Below are positions 41,894 through 51,100 of a DNA stretch of 64,000 bases, one piece after another. The notes under the pieces were generated by a model. It had not been told where the DNA came from, made no database searches, and worked only from the letters and a program-made list of their open reading frames with translations. Source of the DNA: Chryseobacterium binzhouense. Its GTDB lineage: Bacteria; Bacteroidota; Bacteroidia; Flavobacteriales; Weeksellaceae. How positions within the stretch are numbered: the stretch's first letter is position 1; the number at the start of each line of letters is the position of its first letter. The stretch spans positions 310,001-374,000 of the forward strand of contig NZ_VKOG01000003.1 in the NCBI RefSeq assembly GCF_007474545.1, written 5' to 3'. The position numbers were made by a program, and so were the translations under genes.

Positions 41894-43297
41894 ATGCCTT
41901 CAACATCTACACCGCGACAAACCGTAAAAAAAGTACTGCCATTGATTTTAGCAACCGCTATATTTATGCAGATGCTGGATTCTACGATCCTTAACACCTC
42001 TCTCCCTTCTATTGCAAAAGATCTCAATGAGTCGCCTCTTAATATGCAGAACGCGATTATCAGCTACGTACTTACTCTGGCGGTTTTCATGCCGGTAAGC
42101 GGTTTTATGGCAGACAGATTCGGCACCAGAAAAGTTTTTGTTTTTTCTCTGATTCTTTTCAGTTTGGGTTCTTTATTTTGCGCTGTTTCGCAAGACCTTA
42201 CACAGCTCGTTATATCAAGGGTAATTCAGGGAGTTGGAGGGAGTCTGATGACTCCCGTAGGAAAATTAGCCCTTATCAAAACATTTGACAGAAATGAATT
42301 GCTTAAAGCGATGAATTTTGCAATCATCCCTGCATTGATTGGTCCTGTTCTCGGCCCTTTGGTCGGCGGCTATATGGTAGATTATCTTTCCTGGCACTGG
42401 ATTTTTCTTATCAATATTCCTTTTGGCATTCTGGGAATTATTTTAGGCTTAAAATTTACGCCCAACTACAATTCCAAAAAAACTGACTTCGACCTGAAAG
42501 GATTTCTCATATTTGCTGCTGCATCACTTTTGCTTTCAATTTCGCTGGAACTTTTTAGTGAATCACAAAACACAACTCCGGTCTTGATTGTTTTTATATT
42601 AGGTTTTTTATTTCTTTATTATTATTACCGTCATGCTAAAAAAGGTGAAAATCCTATATTTCCTTTAAATCTGTTTCAGGTAAGAACATTCCGGGTTGGG
42701 ATAGTAGGAAATCTTGCCACAAGATTAGGAATCAGTGCTGTACCGCTCCTTCTCCCTTTGATGATTCAGATTGCCTATCAGCAGTCAGCGGTAATTTCGG
42801 GCTGGATTGTTGCTCCGATGGCACTTACAGCTATGTTTGGAAAATCTTCTGTAATCAGAATTCTCAATAAATTTGGCTACAAACGTACTTTGATGGTCAA
42901 TACTTCTGTAATCGGAATATTGATTTGTTGTCTAGCCATTCCGGATATTCAAACTTCCATCTATTGGTTTGTTCCCATAATTGCTATCATGGGCTTTTTC
43001 AATTCCATACAATTTACTTCTATGAATACCATTTCCATTGCAGACCTCAGAAATTTTCAGACAAGCAGCGGAAATTCACTTTTATCAGTTAATCAACAGC
43101 TTGCGGTCGGTTTCGGAATTGCGTTTGGCTTGATTGTTCTGAAAATTTATGAAAACAATACAGAACTTATCAATAATGAAGTACATCAGGCTTTCCGTTA
43201 TACTTTTCTTACGGTTGGTGTGCTTACGATTTTATCTTCACTGGTTTTCAGACGACTCCATGTCTATGACGGAAAAAATATGAAATCTCAGGAATAA
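41894..43297 (+). CDS. DHA2-type MFS multidrug exporter
   Basis: A 467-residue integral membrane protein with about 14 hydrophobic segments. I use the ATG at 41894 (MPSTSTPRQ); a GTG lies two codons upstream. DHA2/EmrB signatures are MLDSTILNTSLPSIAKDLN (TM1), GFMADRFGTRKVF (motif A) and RVIQGVGGSLMTPVG (motif C-like). Proton-driven export of drugs or metabolites is expected. No membrane-fusion partner is adjacent, so it probably acts as a single inner-membrane pump. Confidence 0.88.
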   Translation: MPSTSTPRQTVKKVLPLILATAIFMQMLDSTILNTSLPSIAKDLNESPLNMQNAIISYVLTLAVFMPVSGFMADRFGTRKVFVFSLILFSLGSLFCAVSQDLTQLVISRVIQGVGGSLMTPVGKLALIKTFDRNELLKAMNFAIIPALIGPVLGPLVGGYMVDYLSWHWIFLINIPFGILGIILGLKFTPNYNSKKTDFDLKGFLIFAAASLLLSISLELFSESQNTTPVLIVFILGFLFLYYYYRHAKKGENPIFPLNLFQVRTFRVGIVGNLATRLGISAVPLLLPLMIQIAYQQSAVISGWIVAPMALTAMFGKSSVIRILNKFGYKRTLMVNTSVIGILICCLAIPDIQTSIYWFVPIIAIMGFFNSIQFTSMNTISIADLRNFQTSSGNSLLSVNQQLAVGFGIAFGLIVLKIYENNTELINNEVHQAFRYTFLTVGVLTILSSLVFRRLHVYDGKNMKSQE

Positions 43298-43368
43298 TTT
43301 TTCAAACTTATCACACATCAATGTACAGAACTGCATTAAATGATAATTTTGATTCAAATATTTAACTC

Positions 43369-43686
43369 ATGAAACCAGAATTTGATAACATCCCGTTGGT
43401 AAAAAACGAAGACAAAAAAAGATTTGAAATAGAAGTAAATGGTTATTTTGCTTTTATAGACTATAAAGAAAACAGCAGACAGATTGCCCTTATTCATACA
43501 GAGTCGCCAAAAGAATTAGCAGGAACCGGAGCTGCCGCTGCAGTAGTCGAAAAAACTTTAATGTATATTGAAGAAAGTGGTAAAAAGCTTCTGCCCTATT
43601 GTCCTTATGTATTTGCATTTATCAAAAAAAATCCTGAATGGAAACGTTTGGTAGACGAAAGATTTGAAGGTTATGAAAAACTATAA
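43369..43686 (+). CDS. Small GNAT-like acetyltransferase (YjdJ type)
   Basis: A 105-residue protein of the compact GNAT subgroup Acetyltransf_CG. FIDYKENSRQIALIHTESPKELAGTGAAAAVVEKTL covers the acetyl-CoA site and the C-terminal KKLLPYCPYVFAFIKKNPEWKRLV is diagnostic, with the conserved C-P-Y. The family is short (about 95-110 residues) and of unknown substrate. It follows the MFS exporter gene by about 70 bp on the same strand and may be co-transcribed. Confidence 0.88.
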   Translation: MKPEFDNIPLVKNEDKKRFEIEVNGYFAFIDYKENSRQIALIHTESPKELAGTGAAAAVVEKTLMYIEESGKKLLPYCPYVFAFIKKNPEWKRLVDERFEGYEKL

Positions 43687-43908
43687 TTCTTTTTGATTAT
43701 TTTTACTCCTAGAACTTTGCTTATTTTAATAAAATTATCTGCTTTGTGATGCTTGTTTATTTAACTTAAAACAGTATATAAAAATTACAGATTCCTTGTT
43801 GATCATTTAGATATTAACAGATAATTAAGATAAAATAAACAAACTCTTGGTTTAATAGTATTCTATTCATTAAAACTTACTTATATTTAACTGCTAAATT
43901 CAATAAAT

Positions 43909-44811
43909 ATGATGTCAAATATTGGTCTTGTAGTAGAAGAAAGAGCTGCAGACATAGGCAATTTTCTTGTAGGAAGACTTTTACCTTTTCGTGAAAAACG
44001 ATGCGTAGGTCCTTTTATTTTTATAGACCACATGGGACCTACATGTCTTCAGGAATACCAGAATTTTGATGTTCCGCCGCATCCTCATATTGGTCTTTCT
44101 ACACTTACTTATCTTTTTGAAGGCTCAATTTTTCATCGTGACAGTCTTGGTTCAGCCACAGAAATAAAGCCGGGAGCCGTTAATTGGATGACCGCCGGAA
44201 AAGGTGTCGTACATTCTGAAAGAACTCCTGAATACCTTAGGAATTCTCCCCAGTTTATGCATGGTTTTCAAATCTGGGTGGCGCTTCCAAAAGAATTGGA
44301 ACAAAGTGAACCATCATTTTTCCATATTGAAGCAGAAGAAATTCCTTCTTGGAATGAAGGTAATAATCAATACAAACTCATTGCCGGTGAAGCTTTTGGG
44401 CAAAAATCTACAGTTCCTGTGCACAGCCCGCTGTATTTTGTAGAAATAAAAAGCACATCTCGAGAGAAACTGAATATTGGTCATCATCTTTTTGGTGAAG
44501 TCGGAATGTATGTTCTGGAAGGTTCTGTAAATATTGAAGGAAATGAATACGGTACAAAACAGCTTCTGATCGCAAAAAATGCTTCACTATGTGAGTTTGA
44601 GATCAATGAAAATACCACGCTCTACCTGTTTGGAGGAGAGCCATTTCCCGAAGAAAGACATATCTTCTGGAATTTCGTACATTCGGATAAAGAAAAAATT
44701 GATGAAGCAAAAATCAATTGGCATGACCAGAATCATGAAGCATTTCCTTTGATTCCCGGTGATGATCAGGAATATGTTCCTCTTCCGAAGGCTGTTTTAA
44801 ATCGAAAATAG
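43909..44811 (+). CDS. Pirin-family protein
   Basis: A 300-residue bicupin. The N-terminal cupin holds the metal site HPHIGLSTLTYLFEG and a later His/Glu pair (KGVVHSERTP), as in human pirin and bacterial quercetinase YhhW. The C-terminal cupin (about 190-270) is metal-free, as usual. Proposed roles include quercetin 2,3-dioxygenase and redox sensing. An NADPH-dependent FMN reductase gene follows 33 bp downstream, a pairing common in flavobacteria. Confidence 0.92.
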   Translation: MMSNIGLVVEERAADIGNFLVGRLLPFREKRCVGPFIFIDHMGPTCLQEYQNFDVPPHPHIGLSTLTYLFEGSIFHRDSLGSATEIKPGAVNWMTAGKGVVHSERTPEYLRNSPQFMHGFQIWVALPKELEQSEPSFFHIEAEEIPSWNEGNNQYKLIAGEAFGQKSTVPVHSPLYFVEIKSTSREKLNIGHHLFGEVGMYVLEGSVNIEGNEYGTKQLLIAKNASLCEFEINENTTLYLFGGEPFPEERHIFWNFVHSDKEKIDEAKINWHDQNHEAFPLIPGDDQEYVPLPKAVLNRK

Positions 44812-44844
44812 CTCCTATTTAATTTAAAAATAATAAATATACTT

Positions 44845-45381
44845 ATGAAAATATTTGCTTTTGCAGGAAGTGTTTCTTCCACATCCATCAACAGAGAACT
44901 TGTAAAATTTGTATTGAAAAGCTTTAAGGACGATGATGATATCAACCTCATTGACCTGAATGACTATTCTATGCCTGTATTTTCAGTTGATTTGGAAAAG
45001 AAAGGATTTCCTGAAGAAGCACATTTGTTTTTAAAACAAATTGAAGATTGCGATGCCATTATTTGTTCTTTAGCAGAACACAATCGTTCGTATACTGCTG
45101 CTTTCAAAAATATTTTCGACTGGGCATCAAGAATTAATGTAAAAGTTTTTCAAAATAAACCGATGCTTCTGATGAGTACTTCACCTGGCGGATATGGTGG
45201 AGGAAATGTGATGAATGCTGCAAAAACTTTCTTTCCGAACTTCGGAGCAGAAATTAAAGAAACATTTTCTCTTCCAAAGTTCTACGAAAATTTTGATCTG
45301 GAAAGCGGAATCATCAATCTCGATATGCTGACTGAATTGCAAAATAAGATTGAAAGCTTTAAAAAATTAGCAGAAAACTGA
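44845..45381 (+). CDS. NADPH-dependent FMN reductase family protein
   Basis: A 178-residue flavodoxin-like protein. The FMN phosphate loop is FAGSVSSTSINRELV (about 5-19), followed by LAEHNRSYTAAFKNIFDW (about 77-94), the family's second flavin-binding segment, and STSPGGYGGGNVMNA. Members reduce FMN, quinones or azo compounds with NAD(P)H. Next to pirin, a role in redox stress is plausible. Length and start are normal. Confidence 0.9.
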   Translation: MKIFAFAGSVSSTSINRELVKFVLKSFKDDDDINLIDLNDYSMPVFSVDLEKKGFPEEAHLFLKQIEDCDAIICSLAEHNRSYTAAFKNIFDWASRINVKVFQNKPMLLMSTSPGGYGGGNVMNAAKTFFPNFGAEIKETFSLPKFYENFDLESGIINLDMLTELQNKIESFKKLAEN

Positions 45382-45465
45382 TAACATTATTCATTTAATT
45401 TAATATATTTAATAACAATTCAACGTTTTAGATCATTAAAATATCTGAAACATAATATTTTTTGA

Positions 45466-46626
45466 ATGAAAAAAAACCTGCTGAAAATAATTTTACTAAG
45501 TTTCGCAATAAGTGCATCCATACATTCGTGCAGTAAAGATGAAGAAACTTTACCCTCTATCGTTCCGATGGGAATTGCACTGAATCCTGATAACTTTAAA
45601 GGAGAAGTGAAAAACGGAGAAACGGTAACACTGGATGCCATGATAAACTACAAACTCACAGGTTCTGTCGTTATCAAAAACGGTGGCATTCTTGTAATTC
45701 CCGCAGGAACCAGAATTACTGCAACTGAAGGTGCATCCTCATATATTTTGGTAGAACAAGGCGGAAAAATTTATCTTAACGGTACCTCTGGTTCACCGGT
45801 GCTCTTCACTTCAGAAAATACTGACTCTGAAAATTGGGGCGGTATTGTTATCTGTGGCAAGGCTCCTGTGAATAATGGGTTTTCTGGTGTTTCAGAAATA
45901 GGAAATGCAGCATACGGCGGAACAGATTCTGATGATAATTCGGGATCTTTAAATTATGTTCGAATTGAATACGCAGGTGCAGAAATCACCAGTGGAAAGA
46001 AATTCAACGGTTTGTCATTGTTTGGTGTAGGCAACGAAACCCGAATTGAGAATATTGCAACTGTGAATAACGCAGAAGACGGCATAGAAATTTATGGCGG
46101 AACAGTGAATGTTTCCAATATTGTTTCGATAGGAAATACAAATCATTCTATCAGCTACAGAGATGGCTGGATTGGTACAGCAACCAATATTTACACCAAA
46201 AGAAAAACAGACGGTACCGGAAATCTCGGCTTAAAAGGAATTAACAACGACCTTAACGATAATGCACTTCCAAAATCTAATCCAACCATTAGAAATGCCA
46301 CTTTCATAGGAGGTAATGTGGGAGATTCTATTGCTGTAAAATTATACAAAGGAGCTGGAGCAAGTTTCGACAACATCGTTTTATCTAACTGGAAAACAGG
46401 AATTATGATTGAAGGTGATGCATCAGTAACTTATTTCAACGGAAAGAAAAAAATCAGCAATATTTTATTTGATAATGTTTCTACTGAAGTTTCATTAAAA
46501 TCTTCCGGAGGTACTGCAGTCGCAATTGCAGATTCTACTTACTTCAAAAAGCCAGATGCAACTGGGGCAGGCAACGGAATTTCAACTCCGACCTGGGCAA
46601 TTGGCTGGTCAGGATTACAACAATAA
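45466..46626 (+). CDS. Beta-helix surface lipoprotein
   Basis: A 386-residue lipoprotein with signal peptide and lipobox ASIHSC (Cys22), then KDEE, consistent with surface-exported lipoproteins of Flavobacteriia. Repeated short beta turns (ITATEGASSYILVEQGGKIYLNGTSG, then NWGGIVICGKAPVN) point to a right-handed parallel beta helix. No enzyme motif is recognised. Homologues in the class are often annotated only as T9SS-linked or multidrug-unrelated hypothetical proteins. A bidirectional terminator follows. Confidence 0.75.
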   Translation: MKKNLLKIILLSFAISASIHSCSKDEETLPSIVPMGIALNPDNFKGEVKNGETVTLDAMINYKLTGSVVIKNGGILVIPAGTRITATEGASSYILVEQGGKIYLNGTSGSPVLFTSENTDSENWGGIVICGKAPVNNGFSGVSEIGNAAYGGTDSDDNSGSLNYVRIEYAGAEITSGKKFNGLSLFGVGNETRIENIATVNNAEDGIEIYGGTVNVSNIVSIGNTNHSISYRDGWIGTATNIYTKRKTDGTGNLGLKGINNDLNDNALPKSNPTIRNATFIGGNVGDSIAVKLYKGAGASFDNIVLSNWKTGIMIEGDASVTYFNGKKKISNILFDNVSTEVSLKSSGGTAVAIADSTYFKKPDATGAGNGISTPTWAIGWSGLQQ

Positions 46627-46643
46627 GATGAATTTTTAAAATA

Positions 46644-46679
46644 AAAAAACCTCTTTCAGCAATTTGAAAGAGGTTTTTT
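46644..46679. terminator. Bidirectional terminator
   Basis: AAAAAACCTCTTTCA / TGAAAGAGGTTTTTT, 15-bp perfect stem with 6-nt loop, between the beta-helix lipoprotein gene and the convergent small membrane protein gene. Confidence 0.92.
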
Positions 46680-46695
46680 ATAGTTGTAAGTCTTA

Positions 46696-46896
46696 TTATT
46701 TTTTCACACCTATTTTACTCCATGTGTTAAGAACAAAAAGTAATATTAAACCTAAAAAGGCAGCAAGAATTGAAAAAACAAACTTAAGGTTATCTTCAGA
46801 CAATAAATCTGTTCTCCAATCAATTGCATATAGATTGATAGCAATAAAGACAATAAAAACTACCAGAAATACTTTATAAAACTTTTGCATGATCAT
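46696..46896 (-). CDS. Small two-helix membrane protein coupled to marC
   Basis: A 66-residue protein with two hydrophobic helices (about 5-23 and 37-58) and a basic C-terminus (SKIGVKK). Its ATG overlaps the marC stop codon by one base (TAATG), so it is translationally coupled to marC and should be a real gene. No family recognised. It is the last gene before a bidirectional terminator. Confidence 0.7.
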   Translation of the reverse strand: MIMQKFYKVFLVVFIVFIAINLYAIDWRTDLLSEDNLKFVFSILAAFLGLILLFVLNTWSKIGVKK

Positions 46897-47501
46897 TAAA
46901 AATTAATATAATTCTGCACGAGCTGTGCAAAATTGGCGGTGAATAATTTAATTGAAATTGCAAGAAGAATAATTCCGAAAACTTTCTGAAGAATTGCCAG
47001 TGACGCCTCTCCCATTTTCTTCTCAATCCACTTTGCTGATTTCAGCACCAAATATACGAAAATTGTATTGAGAATGATCCCAAAGATAATGTTAATATCA
47101 TGAAATTCTGCCCGAAGAGATAAGGTAGTTGTTAATGTTCCTGCTCCTGCAACCAGAGGAAATGCAATCGGAACAATAGATGCCGATTTGGCTTCCGTTG
47201 TTTTATTAATTTCAATCCCTAAGATCATTTCCAGAGCAATAATAAATATTACAAAAGCACCTGCAATTGCAAATGAGTTGACATCTACTCCGATAAATTT
47301 CAGAATTTTATTCCCAACAAAAAGAAATACAATCATAATAAGCCCCGCAGTAATGGAGGCTCTTCCTGCTTCTATCTGACCAAATTTTTGCTGTAGACTT
47401 ACAACAATAGGTACAGAACCTATAATATCTATCACGGCAAAAAGAACCATAAAACAGGTAAATACTTCTTTAATAGCAAAACTTTCAAAGATTTCCATCA
47501 C
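46896..47501 (-). CDS. MarC-family membrane protein
   Basis: A 201-residue integral membrane protein with six transmembrane helices, UPF0056/MarC family. Signatures are FAVIDIIGSVPIVVSLQQ near the N-terminus and IVPIAFPLVAGAGTLTTTLSL in the middle. Despite its name, MarC has no proven role in multiple antibiotic resistance. The gene lies 40 bp after batD on the same strand and could be transcribed with the Bat operon. Confidence 0.9.
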   Translation of the reverse strand: MMEIFESFAIKEVFTCFMVLFAVIDIIGSVPIVVSLQQKFGQIEAGRASITAGLIMIVFLFVGNKILKFIGVDVNSFAIAGAFVIFIIALEMILGIEINKTTEAKSASIVPIAFPLVAGAGTLTTTLSLRAEFHDINIIFGIILNTIFVYLVLKSAKWIEKKMGEASLAILQKVFGIILLAISIKLFTANFAQLVQNYINF

Positions 47502-47541
47502 TCAAAATTATTAATTTCGCAAAATTATGAATAAAAAATGA

Positions 47542-49275
47542 TTATTTGCTAATTACAGAGTATAATTTAACAATATCAACAAGAAGATCATTAAGAGATT
47601 CTTCAGAAGTAAGAGGAGAAAACTTCTCCATCTGAATTTTATGAATCAGCTGTTGGTAATTTTCAGCTACATCCTGACCTTTGTGTCTTTCGAGAAAAGC
47701 AATAAAATCCTCTTTAGAGCTTTGAAAATACTGGCTTCTGACTTCTGCATCCATTTCTTCAAATGTTTCAAAAAACTTTTGTTTTTCTGCTGAAAGTTTA
47801 AGATTCTCAAGATATGCAAAATAGTCGGTAATGTCTGTTTTTAAGCTCTGTCTCATTTCGGCTTCTGTTTCAGCTACAGAACCCAATGGTTTAGGAGTTG
47901 ACTTTTCTTTAACAATATTTCGCTTTTTTTGCCAATTTTTAAACAGAAAATAGGCAATGATTAATCCTAAAAGAATAACAATATTGGTAACTAAGATACT
48001 CCAGTTAAATTTGCTTTTTTCTTTTACTTTGAAAGAAGTTGTTTTCAGTACAGGGCTGTCTACCGTTTCCAGAAATGTATTCGTATATTCATTTACTTTT
48101 TCTACAGTAGATCTTGCTTCCAAAACCTCATCGTGCGAAAATGCTGTGACCGCAATTTTTTTCTCCCCTAGATCCACATATTCTTTTTCCTGAGGATTAA
48201 AGAACGAGAAAGCCTCCGTTGTAATGACAAGATCTCCGGATTTTTTTGGAATAATTACATATTTTGCAAGAATCTCACCCTTCATCCCTGCTGTACCGGG
48301 ACGTATATATGATGAGATTTTTGGTGTAAACACATCATAAAAAGGAGATTCTTCTATTTTGGGAAGAGTCATATCAGCAAGATTTCCTTCACCAGATACT
48401 TTTACCGTAACATTTACAGGCTTTTTAACTTCAATTTTTTCTTTTGAATTGCAGAAAACATCTACTTTAAAGTTTCCTACAGCATTTTTGAATGAATCAG
48501 GAGAACCTTCAGGAAGTTTTTTTACATTTAATTTTACCTTATTGGAAATAATTGAATTTTTGCTAGAAAAAGTATTGACCGATGCAGATACCGGAGGAAC
48601 TTCCACAAATCCGGATTCATTAGGAAACACCATGAAAACTGCCAGAATCTGTGATGCCATATTTCCAAAGCCATTCGGATCTATATCAGATCTTTTTAAA
48701 CTTACGGGATGTACATTGATATTATCCTGCTGCGGAAGACGGATGTTTTTTACTTTCCTAAGGTGATCAATATTTTTTGAATACACTCTCAAAACAGCAA
48801 TTGTCGGCTGATCCTGATAAACTTCCCTGTCTTCAATTTCCATATTGAGATAAACATCATTGCTGACGTTAACAACAGGTTTTTTATCTATATCCCTGAT
48901 GAAAATATCAAAAGGTTCGGTTTTGTAAATCTTATTATTTACATTGACCAATACAGATCCGATTCTGATCTTACCTTTTTGCTTAGGTTCCAGTGCTATT
49001 CTGGTTATATACTGTTCTACAGAAGTATTGGTAGAGCCATCCATAAAAGCCTGGCTGTATGAACCGTTCCCGATCATATTAAATTTAGACAGATCAGGAA
49101 GCATTATTTTACTTTGCTGTACAAGATTATCTCCATTAAGCTCCAGAACGATGGTGAGGTTTACGATATCTTTGCCGTTATAATCGGTTTTATCAGCTTT
49201 CATAGAAAGCTCAACCTGTCCGTAAGATATTACAGATATGAGGGTAAAAAATGCGTAAATAATTTTTTGCTTCAT
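47542..49275 (-). CDS. batD: BatD, aerotolerance operon protein
   Basis: A 577-residue membrane protein. It starts at the ATG at 49275, which overlaps the stop of the TPR gene by one base. A signal peptide (VISYGQ) and tandem beta-sandwich domains (about 20-400) project to the periplasm. One transmembrane helix (about 427-447) and a charged cytoplasmic tail follow. This is the BatD/'oxygen tolerance' architecture. In Bacteroides the Bat proteins support aerotolerance and envelope integrity; the mechanism is unknown. It is the last Bat gene of the operon. Confidence 0.9.
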   Translation of the reverse strand: MKQKIIYAFFTLISVISYGQVELSMKADKTDYNGKDIVNLTIVLELNGDNLVQQSKIMLPDLSKFNMIGNGSYSQAFMDGSTNTSVEQYITRIALEPKQKGKIRIGSVLVNVNNKIYKTEPFDIFIRDIDKKPVVNVSNDVYLNMEIEDREVYQDQPTIAVLRVYSKNIDHLRKVKNIRLPQQDNINVHPVSLKRSDIDPNGFGNMASQILAVFMVFPNESGFVEVPPVSASVNTFSSKNSIISNKVKLNVKKLPEGSPDSFKNAVGNFKVDVFCNSKEKIEVKKPVNVTVKVSGEGNLADMTLPKIEESPFYDVFTPKISSYIRPGTAGMKGEILAKYVIIPKKSGDLVITTEAFSFFNPQEKEYVDLGEKKIAVTAFSHDEVLEARSTVEKVNEYTNTFLETVDSPVLKTTSFKVKEKSKFNWSILVTNIVILLGLIIAYFLFKNWQKKRNIVKEKSTPKPLGSVAETEAEMRQSLKTDITDYFAYLENLKLSAEKQKFFETFEEMDAEVRSQYFQSSKEDFIAFLERHKGQDVAENYQQLIHKIQMEKFSPLTSEESLNDLLVDIVKLYSVISK

Positions 49276-50009
49276 CACCAATCTTTCTCGTTGCTCGCAG
49301 GCTTAGAATAAGATTTATTATTTAATATTCTTCTGGCAGTACGTTTTTCCCTGCCGTCAATACTGTCTAAAATCGCTTTTTGCAGATCTTTCGGGAGTTT
49401 TCCTTCTTGTCCGCTTCCATTCGGTTTATTATCTTTTCCCTTACTCTGTTGAGGACCATTTCCCTGATCTTTTTTCTGATCTTTAGAATCTCCTTTTTCG
49501 CCTTTATTCTGATCTTCTCCGCCTCCGCTTTTGCCTTGGCCGTTATCTTTATCGCCGTTATTTCTTTGCTGTTCCTTTATTTTAAGTTTGGCAATTTCGT
49601 AATTCTTTCTTGTTGCTTCATTGTAAGGATCCTGCTTTAATGACTGCTTATAATATTCTGCGGCTTTTGCCGGCTCGCTCATCTGCATCATCGTATTCCC
49701 AAGATTATGTAATGCTGCAGCTTTATCCGGTAAAGTCTGCGAGAGTTTTTCAGCTTTTGAATATTCTTCCTGCGCTTCCTGATATTTCTGCTTTTTATAA
49801 AGTGCATTTCCTAAATTGTAGTGCGCTGTAAAATCATTTTCGTTGGATTTTATAGCTTCCATATATTTTGAAGATGCCCCATCAAAGTCATTCCCCTTAA
49901 ACTTCTGATTTCCTTCAAATACTAAAGTTCTGTAATTTTCCTGCCCAGATACAAAACCTGAGAACACAAAAACGAGTATTAACGCTGAAAATAGAATTTT
50001 AGTATTCAT
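49275..50009 (-). CDS. batC: BatC, TPR protein of the Bat operon
   Basis: A 244-residue protein: signal peptide (FVSGQ), then three to four TPR motifs (about 28-150, for example FTAHYNLGNALYKKQKYQEAQEEYSKAEKL). A strongly charged Gly/Lys/Gln/Asp-rich disordered tail (about 160-205) and a short C-terminal helix complete it. Size, order after batB and the basic tail match BatC of Bacteroidota. TPRs probably scaffold the VWA proteins BatA and BatB in the membrane. Confidence 0.88.
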   Translation of the reverse strand: MNTKILFSALILVFVFSGFVSGQENYRTLVFEGNQKFKGNDFDGASSKYMEAIKSNENDFTAHYNLGNALYKKQKYQEAQEEYSKAEKLSQTLPDKAAALHNLGNTMMQMSEPAKAAEYYKQSLKQDPYNEATRKNYEIAKLKIKEQQRNNGDKDNGQGKSGGGEDQNKGEKGDSKDQKKDQGNGPQQSKGKDNKPNGSGQEGKLPKDLQKAILDSIDGREKRTARRILNNKSYSKPASNEKDW

Positions 50010-50092
50010 CTATTGCAAAATTATCTCTTTATATGTTAATAAACAGCGGTTTAATTGTTAAAATTGGGTTAAAGTAATTATTCTGCAATTTA

Positions 50093-51100
50093 TCAAAGAT
50101 TAAAATCTCTTTTGGGATTAAAAAGATAAATGAGTATAAAAAAGAATATGGAAACTCCTAAAAAATACTGATAATAATGATTCGCATTCTGGGAATTGAC
50201 TACCGTATCAGTTTCAGAAGATTTTTTGCTGATTTCCTGAGCTATTCTTCGAGGTGCATCATTCATATTGTTTCCGTCAATATAGATTCCGCCTGTAGAT
50301 TCCGCCATTTTTTTTAGCGCTTGTGTCTGTCTTTTAGATATAACTGTTTCACCATTTCTGTCAAATTTATATCCTTCAAGCTGACCAAGTTCATAAACAG
50401 GAACGGGTGCACCTTCATCGGTTCCTACTCCTACAGAGGTAATAGTAATCCCTTCTTTGTTTGCCAATCTTATCGCAGCATTATCATTCCCTTCGTTATC
50501 TTCTCCGTCACTGATTAAAACTACCTTTCTCGAACCTTTACTGATATTTTTAAATTTTCCGGAAGTAATTTCCATTGCCTGAAGAAAATCGGTTCCCTGA
50601 ATTGTAATATTATCCGTTTTTAAATCTGAAATATAAGTTTCAACCGTACCGTAATCTGTCGTAAGCGGCATGACAGAAACAGCTTCTCCTGCAAAAATCA
50701 CAATGCCTATTTTATCATTTTTCAGCTCTTTAATTGTGTTGATAATGATATTTTTGGCCTGAGTCAGACGATCTGGACTGATGTCTTCCGCATTCATTGA
50801 GTTAGAAACATCCATTACAAACATCACATTGTTCATTTTCTGAACAGATTTTATTTTCTCGGATCCGCTCAGCAAATCAACAATAGAAAAAATAAGAAAA
50901 AGAACCGCCAAAAAATAAAGCACAGGAAAAAATCTGAGAAAAGAAGTGTTTTTCTCAAATAAACCGTCATGAAATTTCGATTCTGCAAAAAGTTCCTTTT
51001 TCCTGCTTTTCCAGCGAAGATAGCGCACAAAAAGCACAGACAGAAACGGCAAAATCAACAACAGCAGTAAGTACCAGTAATTTCCTAAATACCAATTCAT
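50093..51100 (-). CDS. batB: BatB, VWA-domain membrane protein
   Basis: A 335-residue protein with two N-terminal transmembrane helices (about 8-25 and 56-76), a periplasmic/cytoplasmic von Willebrand A domain (about 88-290) and one C-terminal helix (about 308-328). The MIDAS metal motif D-x-S-x-S is VMDVSNSMN and the later Thr and Asp (GTDFLQA, LISDGEDNEG) are present. It overlaps batA by one base. VWA-MoxR systems are thought to act as metal-dependent chaperone complexes. Confidence 0.92.
   Translation of the reverse strand: MNWYLGNYWYLLLLLILPFLSVLFVRYLRWKSRKKELFAESKFHDGLFEKNTSFLRFFPVLYFLAVLFLIFSIVDLLSGSEKIKSVQKMNNVMFVMDVSNSMNAEDISPDRLTQAKNIIINTIKELKNDKIGIVIFAGEAVSVMPLTTDYGTVETYISDLKTDNITIQGTDFLQAMEITSGKFKNISKGSRKVVLISDGEDNEGNDNAAIRLANKEGITITSVGVGTDEGAPVPVYELGQLEGYKFDRNGETVISKRQTQALKKMAESTGGIYIDGNNMNDAPRRIAQEISKKSSETDTVVNSQNANHYYQYFLGVSIFFFILIYLFNPKRDFNL

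Noticed and set aside
46664-46879. 71-residue open frame on the plus strand
   Set aside because: It covers the terminator and the small gene coupled to marC on the other strand.
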